Shown: piece after piece, positions 8,676-16,392 of the stretch
How the letters are laid out: every line of letters starts with the position of its first letter
Numbering within the stretch: the stretch's first letter is position 1
Assembly (NCBI GenBank): GCA_030681555.1
Contig: JAUXRW010000013.1
Span: 1 to 32,095, forward strand
From: Acidimicrobiales bacterium
GTDB lineage: Bacteria > Actinomycetota > Acidimicrobiia > Acidimicrobiales > VFJN01
Reading direction: 5' to 3'
Length of the DNA stretch: 32,095 nt
Position numbers and translations under genes: made by a program
The notes under the pieces: generated by a model
The model's input: the letters and a program-made list of their open reading frames with translations, nothing else
What the model was told of the DNA's origin: nothing
Database searches by the model: none

Positions 8676-8968
8676 ACGTTGCCTCCCTGGTCGACCAGGA
8701 TCGATTGCCAGTTCTCGAGGATGAACGGGCGGTTGGAATCACGGACGGCCTCGGCCCCGGGCGCATCCATCGGGATGATGGCGTCGACCGGGCACGGGTC
8801 GAGGCAGCGGTTGCAGCTCGGGCACTGCGAACCATCCACCACGTACTCGAGGTCGTCACTCATGAAGATGGCGTCGTAGGGGCAGACGCGCTCGCAGATA
8901 CCGCACTCGATGCAACCATCGATGATCACGTACGGCGCGCCGTGGCGCTTGCTGAACGTCCGGGCCAT
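8672..8968 (-). CDS. 2x[4Fe-4S] ferredoxin
   Basis: A 98-aa bacterial-type ferredoxin with two cluster motifs: C19-x2-C22-x2-C25-x3-C29-P and C49-x2-C52-x2-C55-x3-C59-P. It would hold two [4Fe-4S] clusters and serve as a soluble low-potential electron carrier. The C-terminal 38 residues (from IPMDAPGAEAV) extend past the cluster domain and may dock a partner. It heads the operon; its stop overlaps the start of the diiron ferritin-like gene, which makes that protein the obvious electron acceptor (inference). No Shine-Dalgarno is visible before the ATG, and the predicted transcription start lies at about the ATG, so the message is probably leaderless. Confidence 0.92.
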   Translation of the reverse strand: MARTFSKRHGAPYVIIDGCIECGICERVCPYDAIFMSDDLEYVVDGSQCPSCNRCLDPCPVDAIIPMDAPGAEAVRDSNRPFILENWQSILVDQGGNV

Positions 8969-8975
8969 GCAAGCA

Positions 8976-9006
8976 TTGTTACATATGCCGTCTTGTGTCG
9001 CAAGAC
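8976..9006 (-). promoter_or_regulatory. Promoter and operator of the ferredoxin operon
   Basis: On the - strand TTGCGA (9003-8998) and TAACAA (8981-8976) are 16 bp apart, placing transcription start close to the ATG at 8968. A perfect inverted repeat, GTCTTG-N5-CAAGAC (8990-9006), covers the -35 and is a likely repressor site. This region is clearly AT-richer than its surroundings. Confidence 0.5.
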
Positions 9007-9043
9007 CTCTTCAGGAGCTTTCGTACTTCTCCGGGAGGTTCGC

Positions 9044-10498
9044 TCAGCTCGCGACGTAATCGCCGGGCACGGAGATCGACTTGTACTCGAGGTAGGGTGC
9101 CAGACCCTCAGGGCCGAGCTCCCGGCCGATGCCGGACTGCTTGAACCCGCCGAAGGGTGCAGCGAGGTTCATGCCCAACCCGTTCACTGCGAAGCTGCCG
9201 GTGCGGATGCGCCGGGCCAGGGCCACACCCCGCTCGGTGTCGCCCGACCACACGGCTCCCGAGAGCCCGTAGATGCTGTCGTTGGCCAGTTGCACGGCGG
9301 CATCGTCGCCCTCGTAGGGGATGACCGCGAGGACGGGGCCGAAGATCTCCTCCTGTGCGATGCGCATCCCGTTGTCGACACCGACGAACACCGTCGGCTC
9401 GACGTAGTGGCCGCCGGCCAGCCCACTGGGCACACCACCGCCCGTGGCCACCTTCGCTCCCTCACGCTCCCCGATGTCGATGTAGCCGAGCACCCGCTCC
9501 TGCTGGCGCGCCGACACCATGGGACCGACGGTGGTGGTGGGGTCTCTCGGGTCACCGACGACCATCGCATCGAAGAGGGCCACGACGCGCTCGACCACTT
9601 CGTCGTGACGCGCTCGGGGCACCAGCAAGCGGGTCTGGGCGACACAGGTCTGCCCCGAGTTGAGGGTGGCCGCCTGGACCGCCCCGGGGACAGCCAGATC
9701 CAGATCGGCGTCGTCGAGGAGGATGCACGCCGACTTCCCGCCGAGCTCCAGGGTGACTCGGCGCACCGATTCCGCGCAGATGCCCATGATGCGCCGACCG
9801 GTGGCGGTGCTACCAGTGAAGCTGATCTTGTCCACGCCAGGATGGCCAACGAGCGCCTCTCCGACCTCGCGCCCTGCGGGTAGCACGTTGAGGACGCCCG
9901 GCGGCAGCCCGACGGCCTCGACCGCCTCGGCCAACAGATAGATGTCGAGTGGTGTCTCGGGCGCCGGCTTGATCACCACCGTGCACCCCGCCAGCAGCGC
10001 CGGGGCGACCTTGGCGAGGGTGAGGTAGAAGGGATAGTTCCAGGGCACGATCGCACCCACGACGCCGACGGGTTCCTGGACGACGATGCTCGGCCCGAGC
10101 ATGCCCGGCCGCACGTCCTCGGTGGCGTAGGTGCGACCCAGGTTGACGTAATAGTCCAGGAACATCATCGGGACCATCGCCTGGACCATCGTCGAGAACG
10201 AGATGGGAGTGCCGACCTCCTCGGTCACCAGCGCGGCCAGTTCTGCCTGGCGGCCGTTGAGCTCACCGTGCACCCGTCCGAGCTGTTCAGCCCGCTCGGC
10301 CATGGTGAGCCGAGGCCACGGGCCCTCGTCGAAGGCGCGCCGAGCGGCGGCGACAGCCCGATCGAGGTCGGTCAGGTTGGCCTCGGGTACCGAGCCGACG
10401 ATCTGTCCGTCGGCAGGAGAACGAACCTCGATCCTCTCAGAAGAGTCCGACGGGGTGAAGGCCCCGTCGATGAACAGCTCGCGTCGCTCGATGACCAT
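9044..10498 (-). CDS. NAD(P)-dependent aldehyde dehydrogenase
   Basis: A 484-aa ALDH-superfamily enzyme oxidising an aldehyde to its acid. Diagnostic motifs: PWNYPFYL near residue 153, the cofactor-binding GSTATGRRI, the general base Glu in TLELGGKSA (about 251) and the catalytic Cys in SGQTCVAQ (about 285). IFGPVL and the C-terminal APFGGFKQSGIGRELG are also typical. Length is normal. The ATG is preceded by GGAGGAGAACC, a strong ribosome site, and by a clear promoter. It is a single-gene unit between the ferredoxin operon and the Mce-associated genes. It may oxidise aldehydes arising from alcohol or side-chain breakdown; the exact substrate cannot be read. Confidence 0.93.
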   Translation of the reverse strand: MVIERRELFIDGAFTPSDSSERIEVRSPADGQIVGSVPEANLTDLDRAVAAARRAFDEGPWPRLTMAERAEQLGRVHGELNGRQAELAALVTEEVGTPISFSTMVQAMVPMMFLDYYVNLGRTYATEDVRPGMLGPSIVVQEPVGVVGAIVPWNYPFYLTLAKVAPALLAGCTVVIKPAPETPLDIYLLAEAVEAVGLPPGVLNVLPAGREVGEALVGHPGVDKISFTGSTATGRRIMGICAESVRRVTLELGGKSACILLDDADLDLAVPGAVQAATLNSGQTCVAQTRLLVPRARHDEVVERVVALFDAMVVGDPRDPTTTVGPMVSARQQERVLGYIDIGEREGAKVATGGGVPSGLAGGHYVEPTVFVGVDNGMRIAQEEIFGPVLAVIPYEGDDAAVQLANDSIYGLSGAVWSGDTERGVALARRIRTGSFAVNGLGMNLAAPFGGFKQSGIGRELGPEGLAPYLEYKSISVPGDYVAS

Positions 10499-10545
10499 GG
10501 TTCTCCTCCGCTCCGAGACGGCACGAGACTGCCGCCGATCATGCG

Positions 10546-10574
10546 ACAGTAGACGGACAACGTCTTACGAGCAA
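10546..10574 (-). promoter_or_regulatory. Promoter and operator of the aldehyde dehydrogenase gene
   Basis: On the - strand TTGCTC (10574-10569) and TACTGT (10551-10546) are exactly 17 bp apart. The spacer and its edge contain the inverted repeat AGACG-N5-CGTCT (10551-10565), a likely operator. The leader to the ATG at 10498 is about 40 nt. Confidence 0.55.
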
Positions 10575-10577
10575 GGG

Positions 10578-11108
10578 TCAGGTGACCTCGACGTTGCTGG
10601 CTCGCCAACCGTCTGGTGTCTCGACCAGCGTGACCTCCACCCGGAGGCGCTGCGTGGTGGGCTCGGTCTGCTTGCCCTTGACCTGTTGCTCCACGACCGA
10701 GAACAGCCTGGCTTCGTGATCCTCCAGCGAGGCCACCATCGGACCGACCGCGATCTCGCCGGCGGCCACGGCCTCGTTCGAGCGCAGGGCATCGCTGAGC
10801 CCGCTGCCGTCGAGGAGCTGCTCGAACTGCAGCTCGAAGCTGGGAAGCGCATCGGCCAGTACGGCTTCACGGGACGCATCGAGGTCGTTGTAGTCATAGC
10901 TCGTGATCCCCACGGTCACCCGCTGGCCGACCTCGAGCAGGTCGTCACGACGTTCCCTTTCCGATGGAGCGGCCAACGCGCCCACCAGGGCCGCCACGGC
11001 GGCGACCAACGCGAGCAGGGCAGCCAGCGCCCATGAGACGGCGTGGGCCCCGTGTAGATTCGAGCGGTGCGCCTCCCCCGCCTCCCCCGCCCGCGGCGTC
11101 TCTACCAC
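10578..11108 (-). CDS. Mce-associated membrane protein
   Basis: About 176 aa from a GTG at 11108; the open frame continues further upstream without a convincing start, so the N-terminus is uncertain. One membrane helix (WALAALLALVAAVAALVGAL, about residues 20-40) is followed by an extracytoplasmic domain with ITSYDYNDLDASREAVL and SFELQFEQLL, ending in RLRVEVTLVETPDGWRASNVEV. This is the layout of actinobacterial Mce-associated proteins, which accompany mce operons and are thought to help assemble or stabilise the Mce transporter. It lies on the same strand as the mce operon but is separated from mceF by a second Mce-associated gene of opposite direction, with which its 5' end overlaps by about 40 bp. 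Confidence 0.75.
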   Translation of the reverse strand: MVETPRAGEAGEAHRSNLHGAHAVSWALAALLALVAAVAALVGALAAPSERERRDDLLEVGQRVTVGITSYDYNDLDASREAVLADALPSFELQFEQLLDGSGLSDALRSNEAVAAGEIAVGPMVASLEDHEARLFSVVEQQVKGKQTEPTTQRLRVEVTLVETPDGWRASNVEVT

Positions 11109-11636
11109 AGCCGCGTCGCGGCCGGGATCGCCCTCGTCCTCGCCGCTGCGGCCGCCGGAACGGCTGTCCGGAGCCTCCTCGATGACGACGCCCTCCCCGA
11201 GGCCCCGCCCAGCACGGTCGACCTCGTCAGCGACTTCGCCGTCGCCGTCACGTCCTTCGATCATCGAACTGCCGCTCAGGACATCGCCGAGGTGCTCGAT
11301 CTCGGAACCCGTGGGTTCGAGTCCGAGTTCCGGAACGCGATGGGCGACGACTTCCTCAGCGGGATCGAGGGGTCCAAGTCCGTCAGCGTGAGCCAGATCG
11401 TCGCCGGGCCCACGCTGCAGAGTCGGGTCGATGAATCGAGCACCTTCCTGGTCGTCGTCAACCAATCCATCTCCACTCAGGTCGAAGGGCCGGCATCCAG
11501 CGAGCCAGCGTCGCAGGACACCTCTACTACGGCGTCGCCCGCCACGCCGGCGGCCGCTCCTCGCGTCGTGCGCGTGGGGATGCTCGTCACCGTCGACGAG
11601 GCGTCATCCAAGGTCGAGAGCGTCCAGATCCTTTGA
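11067..11636 (+). CDS. Mce-associated membrane protein (inverted paralogue)
   Basis: A 189-aa protein from GTG 11067. A basic N-terminus (RLPRLPRPRRLYHSR) precedes one membrane helix (VAAGIALVLAAAAAGTAV). The outer domain has VTSFDHRTAAQDIAEVLDL and GFESEFRNAM, which line up with ITSYDYNDLDASREAVL and SFELQFEQLL of the neighbouring - strand gene, so the two look like distant paralogues. A Ser/Thr/Pro/Ala-rich linker of about 30 residues (near 145-172) interrupts the last strands, and the protein ends in VTVDEASSKVESVQIL. It converges on mceF with only 31 bp between stops. Such genes normally follow mceF in the same direction, so this orientation is unusual. Confidence 0.75.
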   Translation: MRLPRLPRPRRLYHSRVAAGIALVLAAAAAGTAVRSLLDDDALPEAPPSTVDLVSDFAVAVTSFDHRTAAQDIAEVLDLGTRGFESEFRNAMGDDFLSGIEGSKSVSVSQIVAGPTLQSRVDESSTFLVVVNQSISTQVEGPASSEPASQDTSTTASPATPAAAPRVVRVGMLVTVDEASSKVESVQIL

Positions 11637-11667
11637 GCGCCCGGGGCATCCGCGCCGCCCAGGTCGG

Positions 11668-12873
11668 TCATGGGCGCGGTGCGACCGTCGGCGTGAGCGT
11701 GATGCCGGCGGCGTCGGCCTCTCGCTGCTGGATGGCCAGCAGCTGCACCGGATCGCTCGCTGCGGCGGCCGAGTCCTCCGGGCCCAACAGCTGGATAATC
11801 CCGGCCGGAGGGGTACCGCCCAGGTCGATCGTGACCCGCTGCGCCAGTGTGGGCGCCACGATCCGGTCGATCCGCAGGCCCGAGCCATAGATCGGGACGC
11901 CGAAGCGAGGCTGGAACCCTGGGAAGAAGACCGTGCCTCCGCCCGCTGACAGCCAGAAGTTGCCGCCCTCGAAAGTGAGGCCGAACCGGGTGATCATGAG
12001 CGGCGTCAGCGCGATCGTCTCCCGAACCCGCCCCGGTCGATCCGCGAGGTTGCTCAGCGTCACGTCGAGGCCTTCCAGCACGTCTCGCACGTCGGGGCGG
12101 ATATCGGCGATGAACCCGGATGCCGATTCGCCGAGGTCGGCGCCGGTGGCGAGGATCGAGGCCAGCTCGTCGGTGCGGGCGGCGAGCACCGTACCGAGCC
12201 GATCGAAGCCGACGATGCTGCGATCGAGAGCTGTGCGGTGCTCGTCGAGGGTGGAGACCAGCTGGGCTGCGTTGGCGGTCAGGGTGCCGAGCTCGGTTCG
12301 ACGCGCCGCGAGGACCTCCGAGATGTCGGCCGCGTCGGCAAGCAGGCTCTGCAGGTCTGCCTCGTGTCCGATGATGCCCGATGCCCCGTCGAGAAAGCGT
12401 TCGAGCTGTGTCGGGTCGACCCGGGAAAGCAGCCGGTCGGCGCTCCCGAGCAACGTGTCGAGGGACCGGGGGACGCCGACCCGCTCGAGGGGGATCGTCG
12501 AGCCATTCGGGTCGCCCACCGGTGTGGTCGGGAGAGCGGGGGCCAGGTCCACGTAGGGCTCGCCCAGTGCGCTCTTCTGGCGGATGTCCGCACGGAGCAC
12601 CTTCGCCATGGGACCGGCCGGGGTCAGCTCCAGCTCGATCCGGACCCCCCCGGGCACCAGATCGCTCGAGGTGACGCTGCCGGCCCGGACGCCCAGGTAG
12701 GTGACCTCAGCTCCCGGGAGCGCCCCCGCTGCGGTCGGGGCGATGAGGCTGATCCGGGTCGGCTTCGCGAACGGGTCGATTTCAGCCAGCCCGACCACCG
12801 CCCAGGCCACGGCCACGAAGCCGACGACGGTGATGAGCACCACGTTGACGATCTGGCGCAGGGTGAGCTTCAA
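11668..12873 (-). CDS. mceF: Mce family protein, sixth of operon (MceF position)
   Basis: A 401-aa Mce protein: one N-terminal membrane helix (VVLITVVGFVAVAWAVVGL, about 11-29), an MlaD/Mce beta-barrel domain at about 38-115 (LPGAEVTYLGVRAGSV; SALGEPYVDLAP), then a long helical region with repeated Leu/Ala heptads (about 135-270) that in the family builds the hydrophobic tunnel carrying lipid across the periplasm-like space. The C-terminal part contains GGNFWLSAGGGTVFFPGF. The letter is assigned by position, not by sequence. It is the last gene of the operon and converges with a Mce-associated gene. The ATG overlaps the mceE stop by 4 nt. Confidence 0.88.
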   Translation of the reverse strand: MKLTLRQIVNVVLITVVGFVAVAWAVVGLAEIDPFAKPTRISLIAPTAAGALPGAEVTYLGVRAGSVTSSDLVPGGVRIELELTPAGPMAKVLRADIRQKSALGEPYVDLAPALPTTPVGDPNGSTIPLERVGVPRSLDTLLGSADRLLSRVDPTQLERFLDGASGIIGHEADLQSLLADAADISEVLAARRTELGTLTANAAQLVSTLDEHRTALDRSIVGFDRLGTVLAARTDELASILATGADLGESASGFIADIRPDVRDVLEGLDVTLSNLADRPGRVRETIALTPLMITRFGLTFEGGNFWLSAGGGTVFFPGFQPRFGVPIYGSGLRIDRIVAPTLAQRVTIDLGGTPPAGIIQLLGPEDSAAAASDPVQLLAIQQREADAAGITLTPTVAPRP

Positions 12874-14051
12874 GGTTGCCCTCCTGAACCGCTGCGCTGC
12901 ACGACGCCGAGCAGCATGTCGACCATCCCGGAGCCGGATGCCGCGCGTGACCCGGCGTGGCCGTTGGCGCTGCCCGCCCCGATGTCGATGTTGCCTGTGC
13001 CCAGCGGGTCGTCCAGGTTCGGGGCAGTAACGCCCGTGACGCTGATCTGGCCATCACGTTCGCGCCCGTTCGGGCCCGCCTCCGGTTCGGCACACCGATC
13101 TGGGTTGGTCTCCACCGTGGCCAGCTCGGGTGTGAGTGGGAAGAGGAAGTTCAGGTAGTCGCCGTCAGAGGCGCAGGACCAGCCCCGGTTGAAGCCGGGG
13201 AGCCCCGTGACCACCGACCGCAGGTCATCGAGGTTGGCCACTACCTCCCCCAGCAGCGGGACAATCTGGTCGAAGGCCCGAACCATGGACACCTGGTTGC
13301 GCTCCAGGAGCCCCGACAGCTCGGCCGAGAGTCGCTGGACCTGGTCGATCACGGCGGGGATCTGGTGGTTCGAGCGAGCCAGGGCCTCAGCGCCGGCCGC
13401 GAACCGGTCGATGGCCACACCGTACCGGTCCGTGTCGGGAGCCAGCCGGGCGGCGAGCGTGTCCACGGCCTCGATGGCGCGACCCAGGTCCTCACGGGAC
13501 TGCGATAAGGCGTTGGCTGCGCCCGCCGACGCATCGAAGAAGCGCTGAAGGCGCGTGGGGTCGCTGCCAACACCGCGGTCGGCGGCAGCTAGGACACGGT
13601 TGAGGTTGTCGACGTTGACCTCGGCGGTGAGCTGGCCGCCCAGCTCGACCAAGGTCTCCAGCTCCTGGCCGCGGCTCGTCCGCTCGAGGGGAATCGTGGC
13701 CCCGCGGGCCAGGCGTCCGGTTCCTTCGGGGCGCAGCTCGATGAACTGCTCGCCCAAGAGGCTGGTCTGGCGGACCTCTGCGGTGGTGGCCGCTGGCAGC
13801 GCTCGGCCGTCATCGACCTCGATGTCGACGATAGCGACGAGCCCGTCGAGCTCGATTGCCGTGACCCGACCGACGATCACGTCGTCGAGGCGAACGTCGT
13901 TGCGCGCGACCAGGCCGGTCGCGTCGGCCAGTTCCACGCGGTACGGCACGGTGTGGTCAGCCAGGCTGTTCAGGATGAAGGGCGTCGCCGCGATTGCCGC
14001 GGCGACGAAGAACCCCACCCGCACCAGGGTCACCACCCGACGTCGGTTCAC
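12870..14051 (-). CDS. mceE: Mce family protein, fifth of operon (MceE position)
   Basis: A 393-aa Mce protein with an N-terminal helix (VGFFVAAAIAATPFILNSLA), MlaD domain at about 37-110 (RNDVRLDDVIVGRVTAIEL; SLLGEQFIELRPEG), helical tunnel region to about 285, then NRGWSCASDGDYLNFLFPL and a Gly/Ser/Ala-rich tail. In mycobacteria the fifth Mce protein is usually a lipoprotein with a lipobox Cys near the N-terminus; no Cys occurs in the first 40 residues here, so this one is anchored by its helix. Start and stop overlap both neighbours by 4 nt. Confidence 0.88.
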   Translation of the reverse strand: MNRRRVVTLVRVGFFVAAAIAATPFILNSLADHTVPYRVELADATGLVARNDVRLDDVIVGRVTAIELDGLVAIVDIEVDDGRALPAATTAEVRQTSLLGEQFIELRPEGTGRLARGATIPLERTSRGQELETLVELGGQLTAEVNVDNLNRVLAAADRGVGSDPTRLQRFFDASAGAANALSQSREDLGRAIEAVDTLAARLAPDTDRYGVAIDRFAAGAEALARSNHQIPAVIDQVQRLSAELSGLLERNQVSMVRAFDQIVPLLGEVVANLDDLRSVVTGLPGFNRGWSCASDGDYLNFLFPLTPELATVETNPDRCAEPEAGPNGRERDGQISVTGVTAPNLDDPLGTGNIDIGAGSANGHAGSRAASGSGMVDMLLGVVQRSGSGGQP

Positions 14052-15244
14052 GGCCCCGCCTCGCCGTCGCCGTCGGCGTCGAGCGCGATCGGCCCGATCT
14101 GCGTGTCCGGGAGCAACGGGCCCGTTCCGAGGTGGGGCGTCAGGTCGAACTGCTCGGGCACGGCCTCATCGGCGACTCCGTCGGTGAAGTCGACCTCGGG
14201 GACGACACGGTTGTCGCCCGTCTCGGAGCCGGGTCCGCCCCGAGAGTTCATGTTCGGGATGAAGGGTGCGAAGAACGTCCCGGTGACCTGCGGCTGGAGG
14301 AACCAGCGACCGTTGTCCTGGTGGATGGCCCGAGCGAAGCCGTAGCTGGCCAGCGGCAAGTACTCGATGACCTGCTTCCAGTCCTCCTCGTGCGCAGTGA
14401 GGATCTCTCCGGTCCGCGCGAGCACGTCGACCGACGAGGTCAGCCCGGCTCGCTGACCCCTCGTGAACTCGGTCAGCTCACCCAACATCCGGTCGAGGCC
14501 CTCCACGGCGCCGTCGAGGGCGCCGTCCTGGGCGACCAGTGCCTCGGTCACGACGGCGCCGCGCTCGAGGAGGGAGGCGATCCGGTCGTCGCGGGTCGCC
14601 AGGTTCGCGAGCACCCGGTCGGTCGCCACCAAGGTGTCGTCGAGGCGGTCCAGGTTGGCCTGCAAGGCCGCGCCCGCTCCCGAGAGCTCGGTCACGAACC
14701 CGGCCAGCACATCGCGATCACCACCGAAGGCCGTGGCCAGGCGCTCGACCACGCCCTGCACGGCCACGGGATCGAGCTCCTCGGTCACGCGGGTGGCCTC
14801 ATCGAGGACGTCGGAGATCTCCGCCGGAACCACCGTGCGGTCAAGCGGGATCGTCGCACCGTCAGCCAGCTGGGCTCCCTCCCCGGTCCACGTGGGACCC
14901 AGCTCGACGAAGCGCTCGCCGATCAGCGAGCGGAGGCGGAGCGTGGCGGTGGCGTCGGCCACGAGGGGCACGTCGTCGACGTGCATCGTCACCTCCACCC
15001 GGTCGGCCAGCGGCTCCACGTCGGTCACCATGCCGGCCTCGAGCCCGTCGACGTAGACCCGCGACTGCGGGTAGAGCCCGACGGCCCGGGGGAACTCGGC
15101 CACGACGGTGAAGCGACCTGGAGAGAACGGGTCGGACACGTCAACGGCAATGGCCTGACCGGCCAGGCTCAGGGTTGAGATCCCGGTCGCCAAGACGACG
15201 ACGGCGACCACGAGGCGTCGGACGGTGGATGTGTCGGGGGTCAT
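14048..15244 (-). CDS. mceD: Mce family protein, fourth of operon (MceD position)
   Basis: A 398-aa Mce protein. An N-terminal hydrophobic helix (LVVAVVVLATGISTLSLAG) is followed by the MlaD domain at about 44-120 (YPQSRVYVDGLEAGMVTDVEPL; SLIGERFVELGPTW) and a long helical segment (about 135-275). The C-terminal region contains YGFARAIHQDNGRWFLQPQVTG and an acidic tail. It forms one of the six stacked subunits expected in a heterohexameric Mce tunnel. ATG overlaps the mceC stop by 4 nt. Confidence 0.88.
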   Translation of the reverse strand: MTPDTSTVRRLVVAVVVLATGISTLSLAGQAIAVDVSDPFSPGRFTVVAEFPRAVGLYPQSRVYVDGLEAGMVTDVEPLADRVEVTMHVDDVPLVADATATLRLRSLIGERFVELGPTWTGEGAQLADGATIPLDRTVVPAEISDVLDEATRVTEELDPVAVQGVVERLATAFGGDRDVLAGFVTELSGAGAALQANLDRLDDTLVATDRVLANLATRDDRIASLLERGAVVTEALVAQDGALDGAVEGLDRMLGELTEFTRGQRAGLTSSVDVLARTGEILTAHEEDWKQVIEYLPLASYGFARAIHQDNGRWFLQPQVTGTFFAPFIPNMNSRGGPGSETGDNRVVPEVDFTDGVADEAVPEQFDLTPHLGTGPLLPDTQIGPIALDADGDGEAGP

Positions 15245-16392
15245 CGTCCGTACCCTTCGGGGGGCGGAATGGTGCGGTCGTCGCCGGTGCGAACGGTGGC
15301 CACGCCGGGCACCACCAGCTCGTCGGGCAGGAGCATGAGCGGGGTCTGTCCCGGATCCAGCTGGAGGCGGGGCAGCCCTCCCGTCTCCCCTGGTTCACCG
15401 CTCGTGCGGCTCCCCAGATCGACCGGATTGGTGAGGAAGGGGCTGGCGACGACGCCGACGATGTACACGTTCACCCACGACCCTTCCCGGGTCGTGTTGT
15501 AGAACCGCTCCGCCACGATCGGCAGCGAACCCAACGCGAGGTCGATGCGATGTCGCTGGGCGTCGAGCACCTGCGTGGTCTCGACGAGACCCGACACGAA
15601 GCGGTCCAGGGTGGCGCCGTTGCGGTCGAGCAGCGGGGTGACGGTGGACGAGAGGTCGCTCACCCCGGCCACGAGCGACCGCAGCTCGATCTGGCGTGCG
15701 GCCAGGACGCCGAGGACCACGTCGACCCCGTCGATGGCGGTGTTCACTTCACCTTCACGAGCCTGGAGGGCGCCGGACAGGCGAGCCGTGCCGTCCAGAA
15801 GACGCTGCAGATCGGCTTCGCTGTCGGCGACGCTCGCCGCGAGCATCTCCATATCGCCGAAGAGCGAGCGGAGCTGTTCGGCGCGCCCGTCGTCGAGGAC
15901 GTCGACGGTGGAGCGCATCACGGCGTTGATCGAGTCGACGTCCGTGCTCTCGATCACCGGTTCAGCGGAGTTGAGGAGGGTATCCACGTCGGTGGCCACT
16001 TCTGTGTGCTCGAGTGGGATCTTGGCCCCCTGGCGCAGAGGATCGCCGGCGCCGGCGTCGGCCAGGTTGAGGTACTTCCGGCCCAGCAACGTCCGCAGCC
16101 GGATCGATGCTCGAACCGACTGGGACACCTCGACGCCTTGTTGGAGACGAAGCTTGGCCACGACCGTCCCCTCCTCGGGACGACGGTCGATGGCGGCGAC
16201 CGACCCCACGTTCACCCCGGCGACCCTCACCGGGTCACCGGTCTCGAGACCCGACGCGGAACTGAACTCGGCCGTCACGGTGTAGGTCTTCTCGAAGAGG
16301 TGGAGGCCACCGACGGAGAAGGTGAAGGCCGTCAAGGCCAGCGTCAGGAGTACACCGATGATGCCGCAGCGGCGCAGGTTCCGAAACGTCAT
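15241..16392 (-). CDS. mceC: Mce family protein, third of operon (MceC position)
   Basis: A 383-aa Mce protein with membrane helix GIIGVLLTLALTAFTFSVGG (about 10-29), MlaD domain at about 36-112 (TGDPVRVAGVNVGSVAAI; TLLGRKYLNLADAG), helical tunnel region to about 290, then EGSWVNVYIVGVVASPF, a motif shared with the MceB-position protein (QGSWFQVYARGVGI). The tail is Pro/Gly-rich. 4-nt overlaps link it to mceB and mceD. Confidence 0.88.
   Translation of the reverse strand: MTFRNLRRCGIIGVLLTLALTAFTFSVGGLHLFEKTYTVTAEFSSASGLETGDPVRVAGVNVGSVAAIDRRPEEGTVVAKLRLQQGVEVSQSVRASIRLRTLLGRKYLNLADAGAGDPLRQGAKIPLEHTEVATDVDTLLNSAEPVIESTDVDSINAVMRSTVDVLDDGRAEQLRSLFGDMEMLAASVADSEADLQRLLDGTARLSGALQAREGEVNTAIDGVDVVLGVLAARQIELRSLVAGVSDLSSTVTPLLDRNGATLDRFVSGLVETTQVLDAQRHRIDLALGSLPIVAERFYNTTREGSWVNVYIVGVVASPFLTNPVDLGSRTSGEPGETGGLPRLQLDPGQTPLMLLPDELVVPGVATVRTGDDRTIPPPEGYGR

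Noticed and set aside
10578-11465. 295-codon version of the - strand Mce-associated protein
   Set aside because: The extra N-terminus is acidic low-complexity sequence antisense to the well-supported + strand gene.
11637-11677. GCGCCC/GGGCGC repeat between mceF and the Mce-associated gene as a terminator
   Set aside because: The loop is 29 nt and the 3' arm lies inside mceF; too weak to call.
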